From positions 31,002-95,001 of the forward strand of contig AJWJ01000018.1 in NCBI GenBank assembly GCA_000277445.1: a stretch of DNA of 64,000 bases. The letters are read 5' to 3'. Shown in pieces: positions 42,768-55,008 of this stretch. The number at the start of each line of letters is the position of its first letter. Within the stretch, counting starts at the first letter, position 1. The translations under genes and the position numbers were made by a program. The notes under the pieces are model-generated. The model was given only the letters and a program-made list of their open reading frames with translations, was not told the DNA's origin and did no database searches. The stretch comes from Polysphondylium violaceum (taxonomy: Eukaryota > Evosea > Eumycetozoa > Dictyosteliales > Dictyosteliaceae).

Positions 42768-45654
42768 TGAATTGTTGTTTATATTATATTTTTGTGATTT
42801 ATATTAATTGATAGATTTTTTTTTATATGGAATTTGTTGTTTTTTTTTTTTTTTTTTGAGGCACTTTTCAGGTTTTTGATTGTTTTTTTTTTGTTTTTTT
42901 TTTTGCCGTGGTAATGAGGGCGAGGCCTAATATATAGATTTAATAGTGAGATTTAAATACGCACTACTATTGAGAGGAACACACAAAGATGAGATTTATT
43001 GTGTGGTGAATCAGGGTATATGAACGAGTGATGAATTAACTAATTTTTTTTTTTTCTCAGTTTGAATGTAAAAAAAAAAAGACAATGAAAATAATATATG
43101 GATATGAAATAATCTACGGTTGTACAAGTGTATTGTAGTGCACTGGTATCGGTTTGTAGATTTGAACGGACGTATGAAGATATAGATATAGATATAGATA
43201 TAGATATAGATATAGATATAGATATAGATATAGATATAGATATAGATATAGATATAGATATATTAGATATATTTAAATTGTTTGTGTATCTATATCTATC
43301 TTTCTATAGGTATGTATATGTGTATGAATAGGTATACGAATAAATAATGATTGAAAAGTGATGGTGACGATAGTGTGTGAATGAAAATTGAATAATTAAA
43401 TTAATTATATTTGTGATGTGTGAGATTTAAATAATATTAATATGTGGTGAATTTGGGGGTGAACAGGGAAGGTAGGCTTAGGCAAGCACTTGCAAATAAA
43501 AAAAATTTATATAAACACACAGATAAAACTGCTATAAAAGGGAGCGTGTTGAAAAAGGAAAAGTACAATGAAACTAGTTGAGAAGAGGCGACGGCGAGAA
43601 TTTGTGTATAAATTAAATTATTTGGCTACAAAAATGATGATGATGATGATTGATTTGCAAAACGCAAAAATTGTCGAAAAAATTAAAAATTAAAAAAGAA
43701 AAAAATTAATTTTTAAAAAAAAAAACATTTGATAATTCATAAATTTACGTATAGTTATCGGGGCAAGGTTTAGCAAATGTTTTTGTTGAGCCTCTGTAAA
43801 GATTAAAAAACTATGAATTTTCAGCAATTGCTGATGGGTGAGGGGTGGGTAAGAAAAAAAAAAAAAAAAAAAAGGTTTAGGATGAGAAAAAAAAAGATAT
43901 TCAACTTTTTGGACACAATTCAATCGATCTACTGGTCGGTAGGCAAATTCTCCCCCCAGCCCCTCTCCGCACATCTGCTTTTGTTAATGATGATATTAAA
44001 ATAATGATTCTTTCATTTTACTCAATCAATCACTCACTATGCCTCACACAGGACCTGCAAAGCTCACTATTCACACTTTGCTCAATACCTTGAATTATTT
44101 TGATTATGATTATTTTAAATACATATATTTATAAAATAAACTATAAACCATATGACATTCATTATTAAAAAATGCAAATAAGGACCCTTTTGGGTTTTTT
44201 TTTTTTCTAACCCTTTGCACAAGGCACTCTTTGCATTTTTCAGCTGTTTTTTTGTTTCTTTTGCAAAACTTTAAATATCTGAAAAGTGAGATTTTGTTTC
44301 AAGTAAACTTTTTTTGATTGAAAAAAAGGCGTTAAAAAAAAAAAAACCTTTGAATATGAACTTCTTTAATAACCTTTTATAGAAAAAATTGTTGGGCATA
44401 GATTTTTACTCTTTTCGGTTTTAGCTTTATGACCTTAAAAATTTTGTTTTTTTTCTTGTGCACAAGAAAATAATTGTTAAATTTCGATTGGTGATCCTTT
44501 TAACAAATCACTCTCCTCTTCTTAGAGATATCTAAACAGGCAAAATAATAATCATACCAAAAAGAGAATCTCATCAAAGATGTAAATCAAGATTTTTTAA
44601 AGGTCTTTTTTTACTCAAAGTTGTGATGGTGATGCACACTGCTTTTAAAATTAACTTATAATTAAAGCCTTGGTATTGAGGTTGGTTTTATTTTAAACCT
44701 TTATTATAAAGAAGATAACCTCCCTCATAGCCTTTTAAAGAAATTTACGTTATGTTTTTAGTGTGCTCCAATTTTGCTCTTCTCTCCAATTGTGATGAGA
44801 AAACTACTATATTTAAACATTTAACCTCCCTTGATTCAATTTCTTAACCTTTCAAAAATCATTTTTCTTGGACATATTTTAATATTGAAAAAAAAAAAAT
44901 AAAAAACAAAAAACAAAAGGAGGATATCCGATAACTGAAAATCTAATCACTATCTACATCACACACATCACACAATGGTTTACATACAGATACAGATTTC
45001 ATAAAAGGAAAATTTCAAATAATTGATTGGTTCTGAAATATATGATACACACACTCACCACACCAACACACACCAGTGTTGGTAGCAAGAAAGAAGAGCG
45101 TAGGGGTAAATCCCAATTAGAGTATGTGTGAGTGTTATTAGTATTTATTTCATATTAAGTGCGTGTGCGTGTGCGTGTGTGAGTGATATCCAAGGTAATG
45201 GTGATGGTGTGTGATACGAAAGTATGACTTTGTGTATGTGTGCTAGATATATGAAAAAATGCAAAAGATGTGTGGGTGAGTGAGGATAATTCTAAAAATA
45301 AAATAGGGTGTGATCACCTTTTTCAATTAACCCCAGTTCAATCACACACTCTTCAAACAACAACAACACAAAACATTTAAAATAAAAAAAATTAAACACA
45401 TGAGTATCTTTAAATTAACGAAAAAAAGGCTTTACAAATCATTTATAATAATATTGTCTGTGTATATATTTATCCATTGTATAAATAAATTTTTGTGTTG
45501 TTCATTATCCTCATTTTAATTTTTTTTTATTTATTTGTATATATTTATTTAATTTCCGATTATTTATCTTCATTTATTTCGAGATCATATTTTTTATCTA
45601 CCATCTTTAATTTATTTATTTATAAATATATATATATATATACACACCTGTAAA
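42768..45654. other. Intergenic desert (2.9 kb)
   Basis: The longest gene-free stretch. It divides the FAR1-like gene (minus) from the Ras gene (plus), so it can serve both promoters. It has T/A homopolymers near 42840-42905 and 43851-43874. A hexamer repeat at 43179-43262 is listed separately. GC words occur at 43585-43606 (GAGGCGACGGCGAG) and 43951-43975 (C-rich). Several TG/TGTGTG stretches lie near 45160-45290. I found no ORF with protein character and no tRNA. Confidence 0.5.
43179..43262. repeat. (GATATA)n hexanucleotide microsatellite
   Basis: About fourteen near-perfect copies of GATATA, read as Asp-Ile in one frame but without coding context. The same hexamer (as TATATC) also starts oligoribonuclease intron 1 at about 29583-29610. 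Confidence 0.95.
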
Positions 45655-46367
45655 ATGACACATAATGTATACACGACTTTTAGATTAGTAGTATTGGGTG
45701 CTGGTGCTGTTGGGTAAGATACAATTTTGAGATAGATTAGCATCAATAGTAGTTTTACTTACTAACCAAAAATATTTCATATAGAAAATCTGCATTGACT
45801 ATACAATTTATTCAAAATCATTTTATTGAAGAATATGATCCAACCATTGAGGACAGTTATAGAAGACAATGCCAAATCGATGAAGTTACCTATTTACTTG
45901 ATATTCTAGATACAGCCGGACAAGATGATTACTCTGCAATGAGAGATCAATATATGAGAACAGGCCAAGGTTTTATTCTTGCCTATGATATCACCTGCAG
46001 AAGAACATTTGAAGAGGTTGCAACATTTGTCGAGCAAATTAAAAGAGTCAAAGATACAGAGAAATTTCCCATGATATTGGTAGGCAATAAATCAGATTTA
46101 GAAAAACAACGTCAAGTCACAGCATCCGAAGGCAAAGAATTGGCCAGATTGTATGGTTGTCCATTCTTTGAAACCTCTGCAAAGAGAAAATCAAATGTGG
46201 ATGAATCATTTTTCGAACTAGTTAGAGAGATTAAAAAGTTGGGAGGCAATCAACGTGGCCGTTCCAATAGATCAAAATCTGAAAAAGGAAAATTAAAATA
46301 CTATAAATCAAAGATATTCAATAGATTAATATGTGGCGCCAAAGAATGCTCCAATGACCGTTATTAA
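45655..46367 (+). CDS. Ras-family small GTPase, atypical
   Basis: Two exons, 45655-45713 and 45785-46367, give 213 aa. The G1 loop is GAGAVGKS, split by the intron after its second-last Gly. The effector loop [10 protein letters not shown] is identical to classical Ras, and G3 is [17 protein letters not shown]4 is NKSD and G5 is ETSAK, so it should bind GTP. Two oddities: the residue at the Ras Gly13 position is Ala, and the C-terminus ([13 protein letters not shown]) lacks a CaaX box although it is basic and has two Cys. It is probably a signalling GTPase; membrane attachment, if any, would need another route such as palmitoylation. No downstream splice that would give a CaaX end was seen. 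Confidence 0.93.
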
Positions 46368-46851
46368 TTACTTTCCAAATATTATAGTTATATTTATTTA
46401 TTCCCTCCATATATCCCAATTATCCAATGACAATAACTATTAATTAATTTTATATATCTCATTTTAAAAATAATTATTCTTTGGATAAAAAAAAAAAATA
46501 TAGAAAAAAACAATCAATAATATTTTATGATATTATACCCATGTATATAAAACCTCAAATCATATTTAATATATATTTCCATACCAACTTTTACAAATAA
46601 AACAGTTTTTTTTTTTTAAATAGAATAAAAAAAAAAAAAAAAAAAAAAAACTTTAACGAATTTCATCAAAAATTTAAATTGCTGTGATCATCACAAATAA
46701 TTTAGTTTCATCAAACAGACAATCGATTGATACATCTATTTCATACACACTCTGTAGTTTTAATTCATTCAGGCTGTTATAATTATACATAGGAGGGGAG
46801 CGCGCGAGGGTGTATATCACACGGATAAATATATTCTCAATATAAATTATA
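46368..46851. other. Intergenic, dynactin promoter
   Basis: A+T-rich DNA with a run of about 25 A at 46626-46650. A GC-rich word, GGGGAGCGCGCGAGGG, lies at 46795-46810, about 40 bases before the dynactin ATG. No gene was seen. Confidence 0.5.
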
Positions 46852-47600
46852 ATGGCAGAAGAAGGTAAATCAATACCGGTGGGATCGAGAGCATCCATCA
46901 CTGGTAAGCCTGAATTGGGATTGGGTATGGTAAAGTATGTCGGTATGACAAAGTTTGCAGCAGGCAGATGGGTTGGCATAGAATTGGATAAGCCAGGTAG
47001 GTGTTGTTTATAGGTAGAATCAATAGTGGCAATCAACACAACTCTAATCATATCGTTTCATTGTCTAGCGGGAAAGAATGATGGTACAGTGCAAGGGGAG
47101 AGATACTTTGATTGTAAACCTTCACACGGTATATTTGTTAAAACAAATATGGTTACATTAGAGTCGGGTGACGGCGGCGAAGCAGATGATATGTTGATGC
47201 CCCCACCAGCAACTCCTGCTCCATCAGGCATTAAACAGCCTGCCTCATCAAGCATCAGACCACCCTCTTCAACGGGTATTAGACCACCCTCATCATTGGG
47301 TAAAGGAAGACCTAGTTTAGCACCAACAACTAGTACACCTACCCCAACATCAACATCAAATACATCACCACCCACAACAGCAACAGGATCATCAAGTGGC
47401 ATTAGAAAACCAACAGAATCTGGTATTAAAAGACCAAGTTTAACACCCTCCCAAGCAGCAGCATTAACATCTGCTACATCTACCACCACTACTACATCTA
47501 CATCACCACCAGTCGAGGAAAAGAAGTCAACTTCATCTCCACCAATTGCAGAAAAAGAAGAGACCGTTTCACCAAAAGTTTCATCACCAAAAGTAAGTCG

Positions 47601-47682
<82 letters not shown>

Positions 47683-50600
47683 GCAAGCATCACCACCAAC
47701 AGAACCAATTGAGGAAACATCAACATCTACAGCAACCAAAATTCCCAGACCATCCATTGGTGGCATTAGCAAACCATCAACAACATCAATTCCCAAACCA
47801 TCTGTATCTAAATTAAAGGAGTCATCATCTTCTATTTCACCACCAACAACTACAGTACCCACCACCACCACCACCACAACCACCACCACTCCTACACCTG
47901 TAGTACCAGAAATACCTAAACCAACACCAACACCAACACCACAACCAACAACAACAACAACAACAACCACAACAGAACCTGTAACACCAATTAAAATCTC
48001 ATCATCAACCAATTTAATAGAACCAAGCATACCAGCTGCATCACCAATGAGTGAAAGAAAGAAACCAAAGATTATGTTGGGAGAAGATGATGATGAAGAA
48101 GAAGAGGAAATCAACGATTTGTTGAATAAATCAATTTCAAATCCAATGAGTGTACAGATGAATGAAACCATAGAGAAAATGATGAAGACCATCAATGAAT
48201 TGACTGAATACAAAAACAATTCAACTGAAGAAATAAATACTCTTCAAGACAAGATCAAAGAGATCACATCTGCCAAAGACAAAGCATCCAAAGACTATGA
48301 GAAACAAATTCAACAACTAGAGAAATCAATATCCTCAAAAGAAAAAGAAAATGATCAATTACTTAAACAACAACAAAAATATGATGTAAATAGAGTTGAC
48401 TATACTGATAGACAGACACTAAAAGATACTAACAAATATCAATCATTAGGAATCAATTGAAAAACAATTGACAAAAGATAAAGGTGATTTTGAAAAAGAA
48501 AGACAAAGTTTATTGGACCAAATCAATCAATTGAATGAAAATTTAGAGTTGTTGACATTGGATAAAGAGTTGGTTGAGGAGAAATTGGAATTAAAGGAAA
48601 TGGAATACGAAGAGCTCAAAGAAGAGATGGAGATGATAAAGATTGAGTTTGAAACAATGAAATTGGAATCCCTTGAAGAGAAGCCAAGAGTCATTGACGA
48701 ATCATTGCCCACAGATGTCATTGTGCTTCAAGAACAAAACGAGAAATTAAAAGAAGCCGTCGTCAAACTCCGTGACATGACCATCAACGATAAACACGAC
48801 ATCACCAAAAAGACCAAAGACATTGAATCACTCACCAAGCAATTCAATAGCATCAACGAGAAGTCTAGTAAGCTTGAACAAGAGTTGAGCGAGAAATTGG
48901 AAGAGATTGTCGAGTTGAAGCAAGCACTCGAGGATGCCGAGGTCTCAGAGTCTCTCATCACCGATCTCACCGACAAGAATTTGGAGTTGAGCGAAGAGTT
49001 GGGCGAACTCAAGGGAACATTGGCCGATCTTGAAGATTTCCGTGACCTCTATGCCGAATTGACCGAAAACCAAACCGCTTTGGAAAAGAGTCTTCGTCAA
49101 GATATCAATGCCAAAGAGATTGAAAACTTGAATCTCTCTGGCCAATTGGCCAACAGCCAGCTCAAGCTCCAAGAGGCAGAAAAGACCATGGCTCAATTCA
49201 GAGATCTTGTCGGCAGACTCCAACACAAACTCGAAGAGATGCGTAAACGTGACGAGGAAAATTCAGAGAAATCCTCGTCTTGGACCGCCATCCAGCAACA
49301 GCTTCTCAGTCAGAATATTCAATTACAAAATCAAGTTATCCGTGCCACCGCCATGGAGATTGACCATCAATTAGAGAAACAAAGAGCCAAAGAGGCAGAG
49401 TTGCACTTGGGCTACGTCTATGAATATCTCCCCGAACAAGGCTTCCATGCCGATAACGATGCCATCAAGATGCTCTTACTTTTACAAAGAATTTTGTTAA
49501 AGTCAGAGTTGGCACAAAAGTATCTCAATCGTGTGTACAAGGTCGAAGAGATTGGCACCACCAAAATGCTTGGTGGCGAGCAAGAAGAAACCCTCACAGC
49601 CAGCCAAGTGGGCCACTCTCTTCAAGTCACTCATATTCTCGACCACTTGAATATCTCTGCCACATGGTTGTCAAGCACTCTTGAGAGATGCTCATCTGAA
49701 CATTGGTTAAGAGCCGGTCGTTCCGCCAAAGACATGAGAAACCAAGAAAAGATCCTCGATCACCTTTTATCCATCATCAAAAACGAGCAGTTTGGCTCTG
49801 CCTATGCAACCACTGATTTGGAAAAGATCACCAACAAACTGGACACCATCCTTGCCAATGTGTTTGGTAGCGACGAGTCTTTGATTTGCAAGCCCGAGTG
49901 GAGTATTCTCTTGAACTACATCCTCAACATCCAATACTATATCAAACAAATCATGCTTGCCGACCTCAACATCTCGAGCATGACCAACACCACCGACACC
50001 ATATTCCCACAAAAGGAGATGTCCAAGGTCTTGTCTGTCTGCAGAAAGGTTGTCAAGAATCTTGTCAACAAACCCCATATCCGTACGGCTACCATCATCA
50101 GAGACTTGCTCAACAAGTCTGAAAACACATGCAAGTCGATCCTCTCTGACCTTGTCTCTGCACTCCCCAAGATGCAGCAAGATCCCCAATCTCAACGTCA
50201 ACAACTTGTCATCACTGTCACTGCTAAATCTGATCTCCTTGTCGGCCAATTGGATGTCGCTGGCGTAGGCATCGAGGACGAATACTCTGTCGACGGCAGT
50301 GGCGACGACCACAACAAAACATCATTGGAAAAACTATTCCATCAAATGCATACCCAACTCAGCGACGTTGTTGAGACTATTCTCGCCGGTGATCTGGATC
50401 TTTCTGAACAAGACAAAGAAGCACTCTCCAAGATACAATCACCATGGATTGAACGTGCCACCATTCTCAAACAATCACTCAATGAGGTTGGTCAACTCCG
50501 AGACACCATTGCCTCCAAAGAAGCTGAACTTCTTGAAAATCTCAAATCCATCAAGGCCAAGGAAGCCGAGCTCATTGAAGAGAAACGTAAAGAGGAATCG

Positions 50601-51569
50601 TTTGATAAGAGAATCAAGATCCTCCAAAAGGCAGAGAACGAGTTGACAGAAAAGATTGAGCGTGACACCAAGGAGCGTGAAGAGAACGAAAAGAAATATC
50701 GTCAAGCCATCAAACTCTATCAAAAAGAAAGAGGCACTTTTGAACAAGAAATCAAATCTCTTCAACAAAAGAATCAAGCACTCCTCTCTGAGGCCCAAAA
50801 GAAGGCAGCTGCTCCAGCTCCCACTATCTCTCAAGATCAACTCTTCCTTCAAGCAGACAATATCCAAACCATCTCTCTCAAAAAGACTATTAAATTCCTT
50901 CGTACAGAGAATATTAAATTAAAGTCTGAAAAAGCAGTCAAAGAATTATATCAAATTATACCTCAATCAACTTTAATTTCATTGAAATCCAAGTCGAGTG
51001 GTGTCACCAAAGACAGTAGTAATAGCTCTCCTACTGATGATAATAATGATGAAAATGATAATAGTAATAACAATAACAATATTAATAATGTCATGGGTGT
51101 TGAGCAATCAAAGAAACAACAAATTAAATTTAATGAAATTATGGATTTATCTAAACAAGTTAGTCACATGATGAGCAATGTTTTGGAATCTTTGGCAACT
51201 CCAAAGATTTTAGATATTTCAAGTAGTAATAATAAGAAATCAAATAGCGGTGCTAGTAGCAGTAGTAATCCACTTAGCTTTGGATTAAATGAAATTGAAA
51301 AACAAAAATTAGTAACCAAACAATACGAAAGAAAAGCTAAACAACTTCAATCAAAATTAACATCATTTATCTCTAGTTCCAATGGTTCATTTGGTCTTGG
51401 AAATTACGCCGATGCAAATTTATCTAGACTATTACAAAAACCTAGTATACTAGGTGGTGCCAATAATAGTGGTGGTAATAGTGCACATTTTGAATTTTCT
51501 AAAAATTCAAGTTTATTAGGTGATAAAGATATTCAATTAGCTCTTTCTTCTCAACGTACAACTGTATAA
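46852..51569 (+). CDS. dctn1: Dynactin subunit 1 (p150Glued)
   Basis: Four exons, 46852-46996, 47069-47592, 47684-48385 and 48450-51569, give about 1496 aa. A CAP-Gly domain at about 10-78 contains VGMTKFAAGRWVGIELDKP and GKNDGTVQGERYFDC. A Thr/Pro/Ser-rich basic linker follows, then coiled coil 1 (about 360-760). The conserved dynactin domain starts near LLLLQRILLKSELAQKYLNR (about 797). Coiled coil 2 spans about 1130-1245, with a Ser/Asn-rich tail. The protein links dynein to microtubules and cargo. Intron 2 is almost wholly CAA repeat; leaving it in would shift the frame and stop the protein. The domain order makes the identification secure. Confidence 0.94.
47593..47683 (+). repeat. (CAA)n repeat filling dynactin intron 2
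   Basis: After a GTAAGT donor the 91-bp segment is nearly pure AAC/CAA triplets (about 26) and ends in ACAG. The exons on each side are in different frames (phase 0 joins only if it is removed). Read through, it would encode polyThr and end at a nearby stop; in the downstream frame it reads polyGln. Confidence 0.75.
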
Positions 51570-51904
51570 CCAACACATTTATCTATATATTTAATAATAT
51601 TTAATAAAACAACAAAAAAATAATTAAAAAAAAAAAAAAAACAAAGAGAAAAAAGAGAGATTATTCACAATTGTTGAAGTCGATCCGGTGATATTAATTT
51701 CCAGATATCTCTGGATTAATTTATTTTGGAAAGAGAGAAATTCTCTGGATTTTCTCGATTTTTTTCACCCCTTGTTTTTTTCCTTTTTTTTTTTTGCATT
51801 TTTTCTTATTTTTTTTTTATTTTTTTTGATATGTAAAAGCGAAAAAAAAAAACGAAACAATATTCAAATTATTATTATTTACAGTTATTTATATTTGTAT
51901 ATAA
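51570..51904. other. Intergenic, RIO1 promoter
   Basis: Between the dynactin stop and the RIO1 start. It is A+T-rich with long T runs (51760-51830) and a CGAAAAAAAAAACGAAAC segment close to the RIO1 start. No gene was seen. Confidence 0.5.
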
Positions 51905-53633
51905 ATGGAAAATTTATCAATTATTGATAAAGAGCAACAACCTGCTCCAGTATCGGGAGATATTACTGGAGAGGAATCACAACAACAACAACACTATGAT
52001 GACGAAGATTATTATTCAGATGATTACTATGACGACGATTACTATTCAGATGACTCTGATTATGATGAAATCAATGAAGACAGAGTCATTCCAGGTGAAA
52101 GATCAACCATTTTAAACAAAGCACTTCAACCCAAGGCATCAATGTTGGAGCAAAAGTATCAAAGTAAAATAAATTTAGACTACACAGAGAAATCAATTAG
52201 AAGCGGAGGCAGAGTCATTGACGATGACACATACAAGAGTTTACCAAATTCCGTTGCAAACGATATTAAAGAGATAAAGAAAAAAGACGACAAGCAAGCC
52301 ATTAGAATCGTCGATAAAGAGGATCGTGCAACCACTGAACAAGTATTGGATCCACGTACCCGTTTGATGTTGTTCAAGATGATCAACAAGGGACATTTCA
52401 AAGAAATCAATGGATGTGTGTCTACTGGTAAGGAGGCCAATGTGTATCACGCATTTACCAACGACGGCGACGAACGTGCCATCAAAGTCTACAAAACCAG
52501 TATTCTTGTATTCAAAGATCGTGATCGTTATGTTACCGGTGAATTCCGTTTCAGAAGAGGTTATAGCAAGAGCAATCCCAGAAAGATGGTCAAGGTATGG
52601 GCAGAAAAAGAGTTTCGTAATCTAAATCGTTTAAAGCAAGCAGGCATCCCCTGTCCAACTCCATTGTTACTCCGTAACCACATTTTAGTCATGTCATTCA
52701 TTGGCATGGACGGCTATGCAGCTCCACGTTTAAAGGATGCCAACATTAGTCAAGAGAAATTTGGTGGACTCTATTTGGATTGCATCAAGATGATGCGTAT
52801 CTTGTTCCACAAGTGTAGATTGGTACATGCCGATCTCAGTGAATACAATATTCTCTACTATAAAAACAGTTTATATATCATTGATGTCAGTCAATCTGTA
52901 GAACACGATCATCCCCATTCATTGGATTTCCTCCGTATGGATTGTGCCAATGTCACAGACTTTTTCAGAAAAAAAGATGTCTCCACCATGTTTATTCAAG
53001 AACTCTTTGAATTTATCACTGATCTTACAATCACCGAAGACAACATGGATGAATATCTAGAGAAAATGTTGGAAAAGATTCAATCAAGAGGAGAAGTGAC
53101 AGACGAACAAAAAATTCAAGAAGAAGTATTTAGAAATGCATATATTCCACGTACACTCGATCAAATTATAGATTTGGAAAGAGATATGAGTAAAATTCAA
53201 AGAGGTGAAGGAAGTGATATTTTTTATCAAAATCTTACTGGTATAAACAAAGATTTAAGTGGTGTAAAACAACAGCCAGATATAATTGGAAATGAAAAAG
53301 ATGATGATGATGAAGATAGTGAAGATGATGATGAAGAAAGTGGTAGTGATGATGACGATGGTGAAGAAGGTGATAAAGAAGAGGGTGAAGAAGATGATGA
53401 TGGTGAAACTTCTACTGTTAAATTAGAGGATATGGATAAAAAGGTATGTTAGTTATAAAATATTATTTTATTTCAATTTATATTAATCGTTTTTTTTTGT
53501 CTAAATCTATTAGGATCGTAAGAAATTGGTAAAAGAATTGAATAGAGAAAGAAGAAAAACTAAAATTCCAAAACATATTAAAAAGTTAAACAAAAAGAAG
53601 AAAGCTGAAAAATTTGGAAAGAAAAAGAAATAA
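51905..53633 (+). CDS. rio1: RIO1 atypical protein kinase
   Basis: Two exons, 51905-53443 and 53514-53633, give 552 aa. The RIO ATP loop is STGKEANVYHA (about residue 171). It is followed by RAIKVYKTSILVFKDRDRYV, then HADLSEYN (catalytic Asp, about 308-315) and IIDVSQSVEHDHP (metal-binding Asp, about 327), all diagnostic of RIO1. The N-terminus is acidic and Tyr-rich. The C-terminus has an acidic D/E stretch and then a Lys-rich tail (KKLNKKKKAEKFGKKKK) encoded by the second exon. RIO1 drives late 40S maturation in the cytoplasm. Very confident. Confidence 0.96.
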
Positions 53634-53763
53634 ACTAAATAAATAAAAAATTTATTATAAATTAAATTTCACACGATTTAGATCTTGTAATTATTTATAA
53701 ACATGCATGCTTTTATAAATATTAAAAATCATTAGTTGAACTTTTATATATAGATATTTAAAT

Positions 53764-54315
<552 letters not shown>

Positions 54316-55008
54316 ATTATTATTATTATAATAGACAGAGATCATAATCACAATCATAAATTATAATCTCAATTATTCTTTATTATTTTTTATTAGAGGT
54401 TATGAAATAATATATATTTTTAATTGATTATCAATTCAAATTTAACAAATTTGGACAGCATTGGTGTAGTTTTCATGATAATAAAGATCATTGGTTTCAA
54501 AACTAAAGTGTCTGGCAATTTTTTTATGCTAATTAAAAACAATCACTGAGTACAAATCATCCTTCGCATACACCAATTGGAAACCTCATTTTGAAATCAA
54601 TTCTATTCCACTAGAATAAACCACCATAAATTACTCTTTTACAAATCTCTAGTTATTCCTCCTCTATATAAAAAGTAAAATACCAACACAATAGAGTCTC
54701 AAGAGTTTGACTCTTTGATCAATATTCCATTGGACTATCTTGTCAACCAAATCATATGAAATAAAGCACATTTAAAGAAAATTCAGATTTTTTATTTTTG
54801 ATCAGTAAATTAAAGATAATCAAGTTCTCACCCAAATTTCACTCAATTCTAATACAGGGCTGAGATTTTAGGAAAAAACTAAGAATTCTTTGGTATTTGC
54901 AAAATTTTTATTCAAGGCAGAGTTTATTTCGGCAAATGTCATCAGATTATTTTTTTTTTTTGATCACATTTTTCTTTTTTTTTTAGGGTGAACCTAAACT
55001 GCACAACT
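54316..55008. other. Non-coding stretch with possible gene remnants
   Basis: No intact gene. Two protein-like pieces are visible on the plus strand: about 37 open codons near 54435-54548 and, at about 54682-54759, a piece reading SQEFDSLINIPLDYLVNQII followed by a stop. They look like scraps of dictyostelid low-complexity or F-box-like genes but cannot be assigned. Confidence 0.35.
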
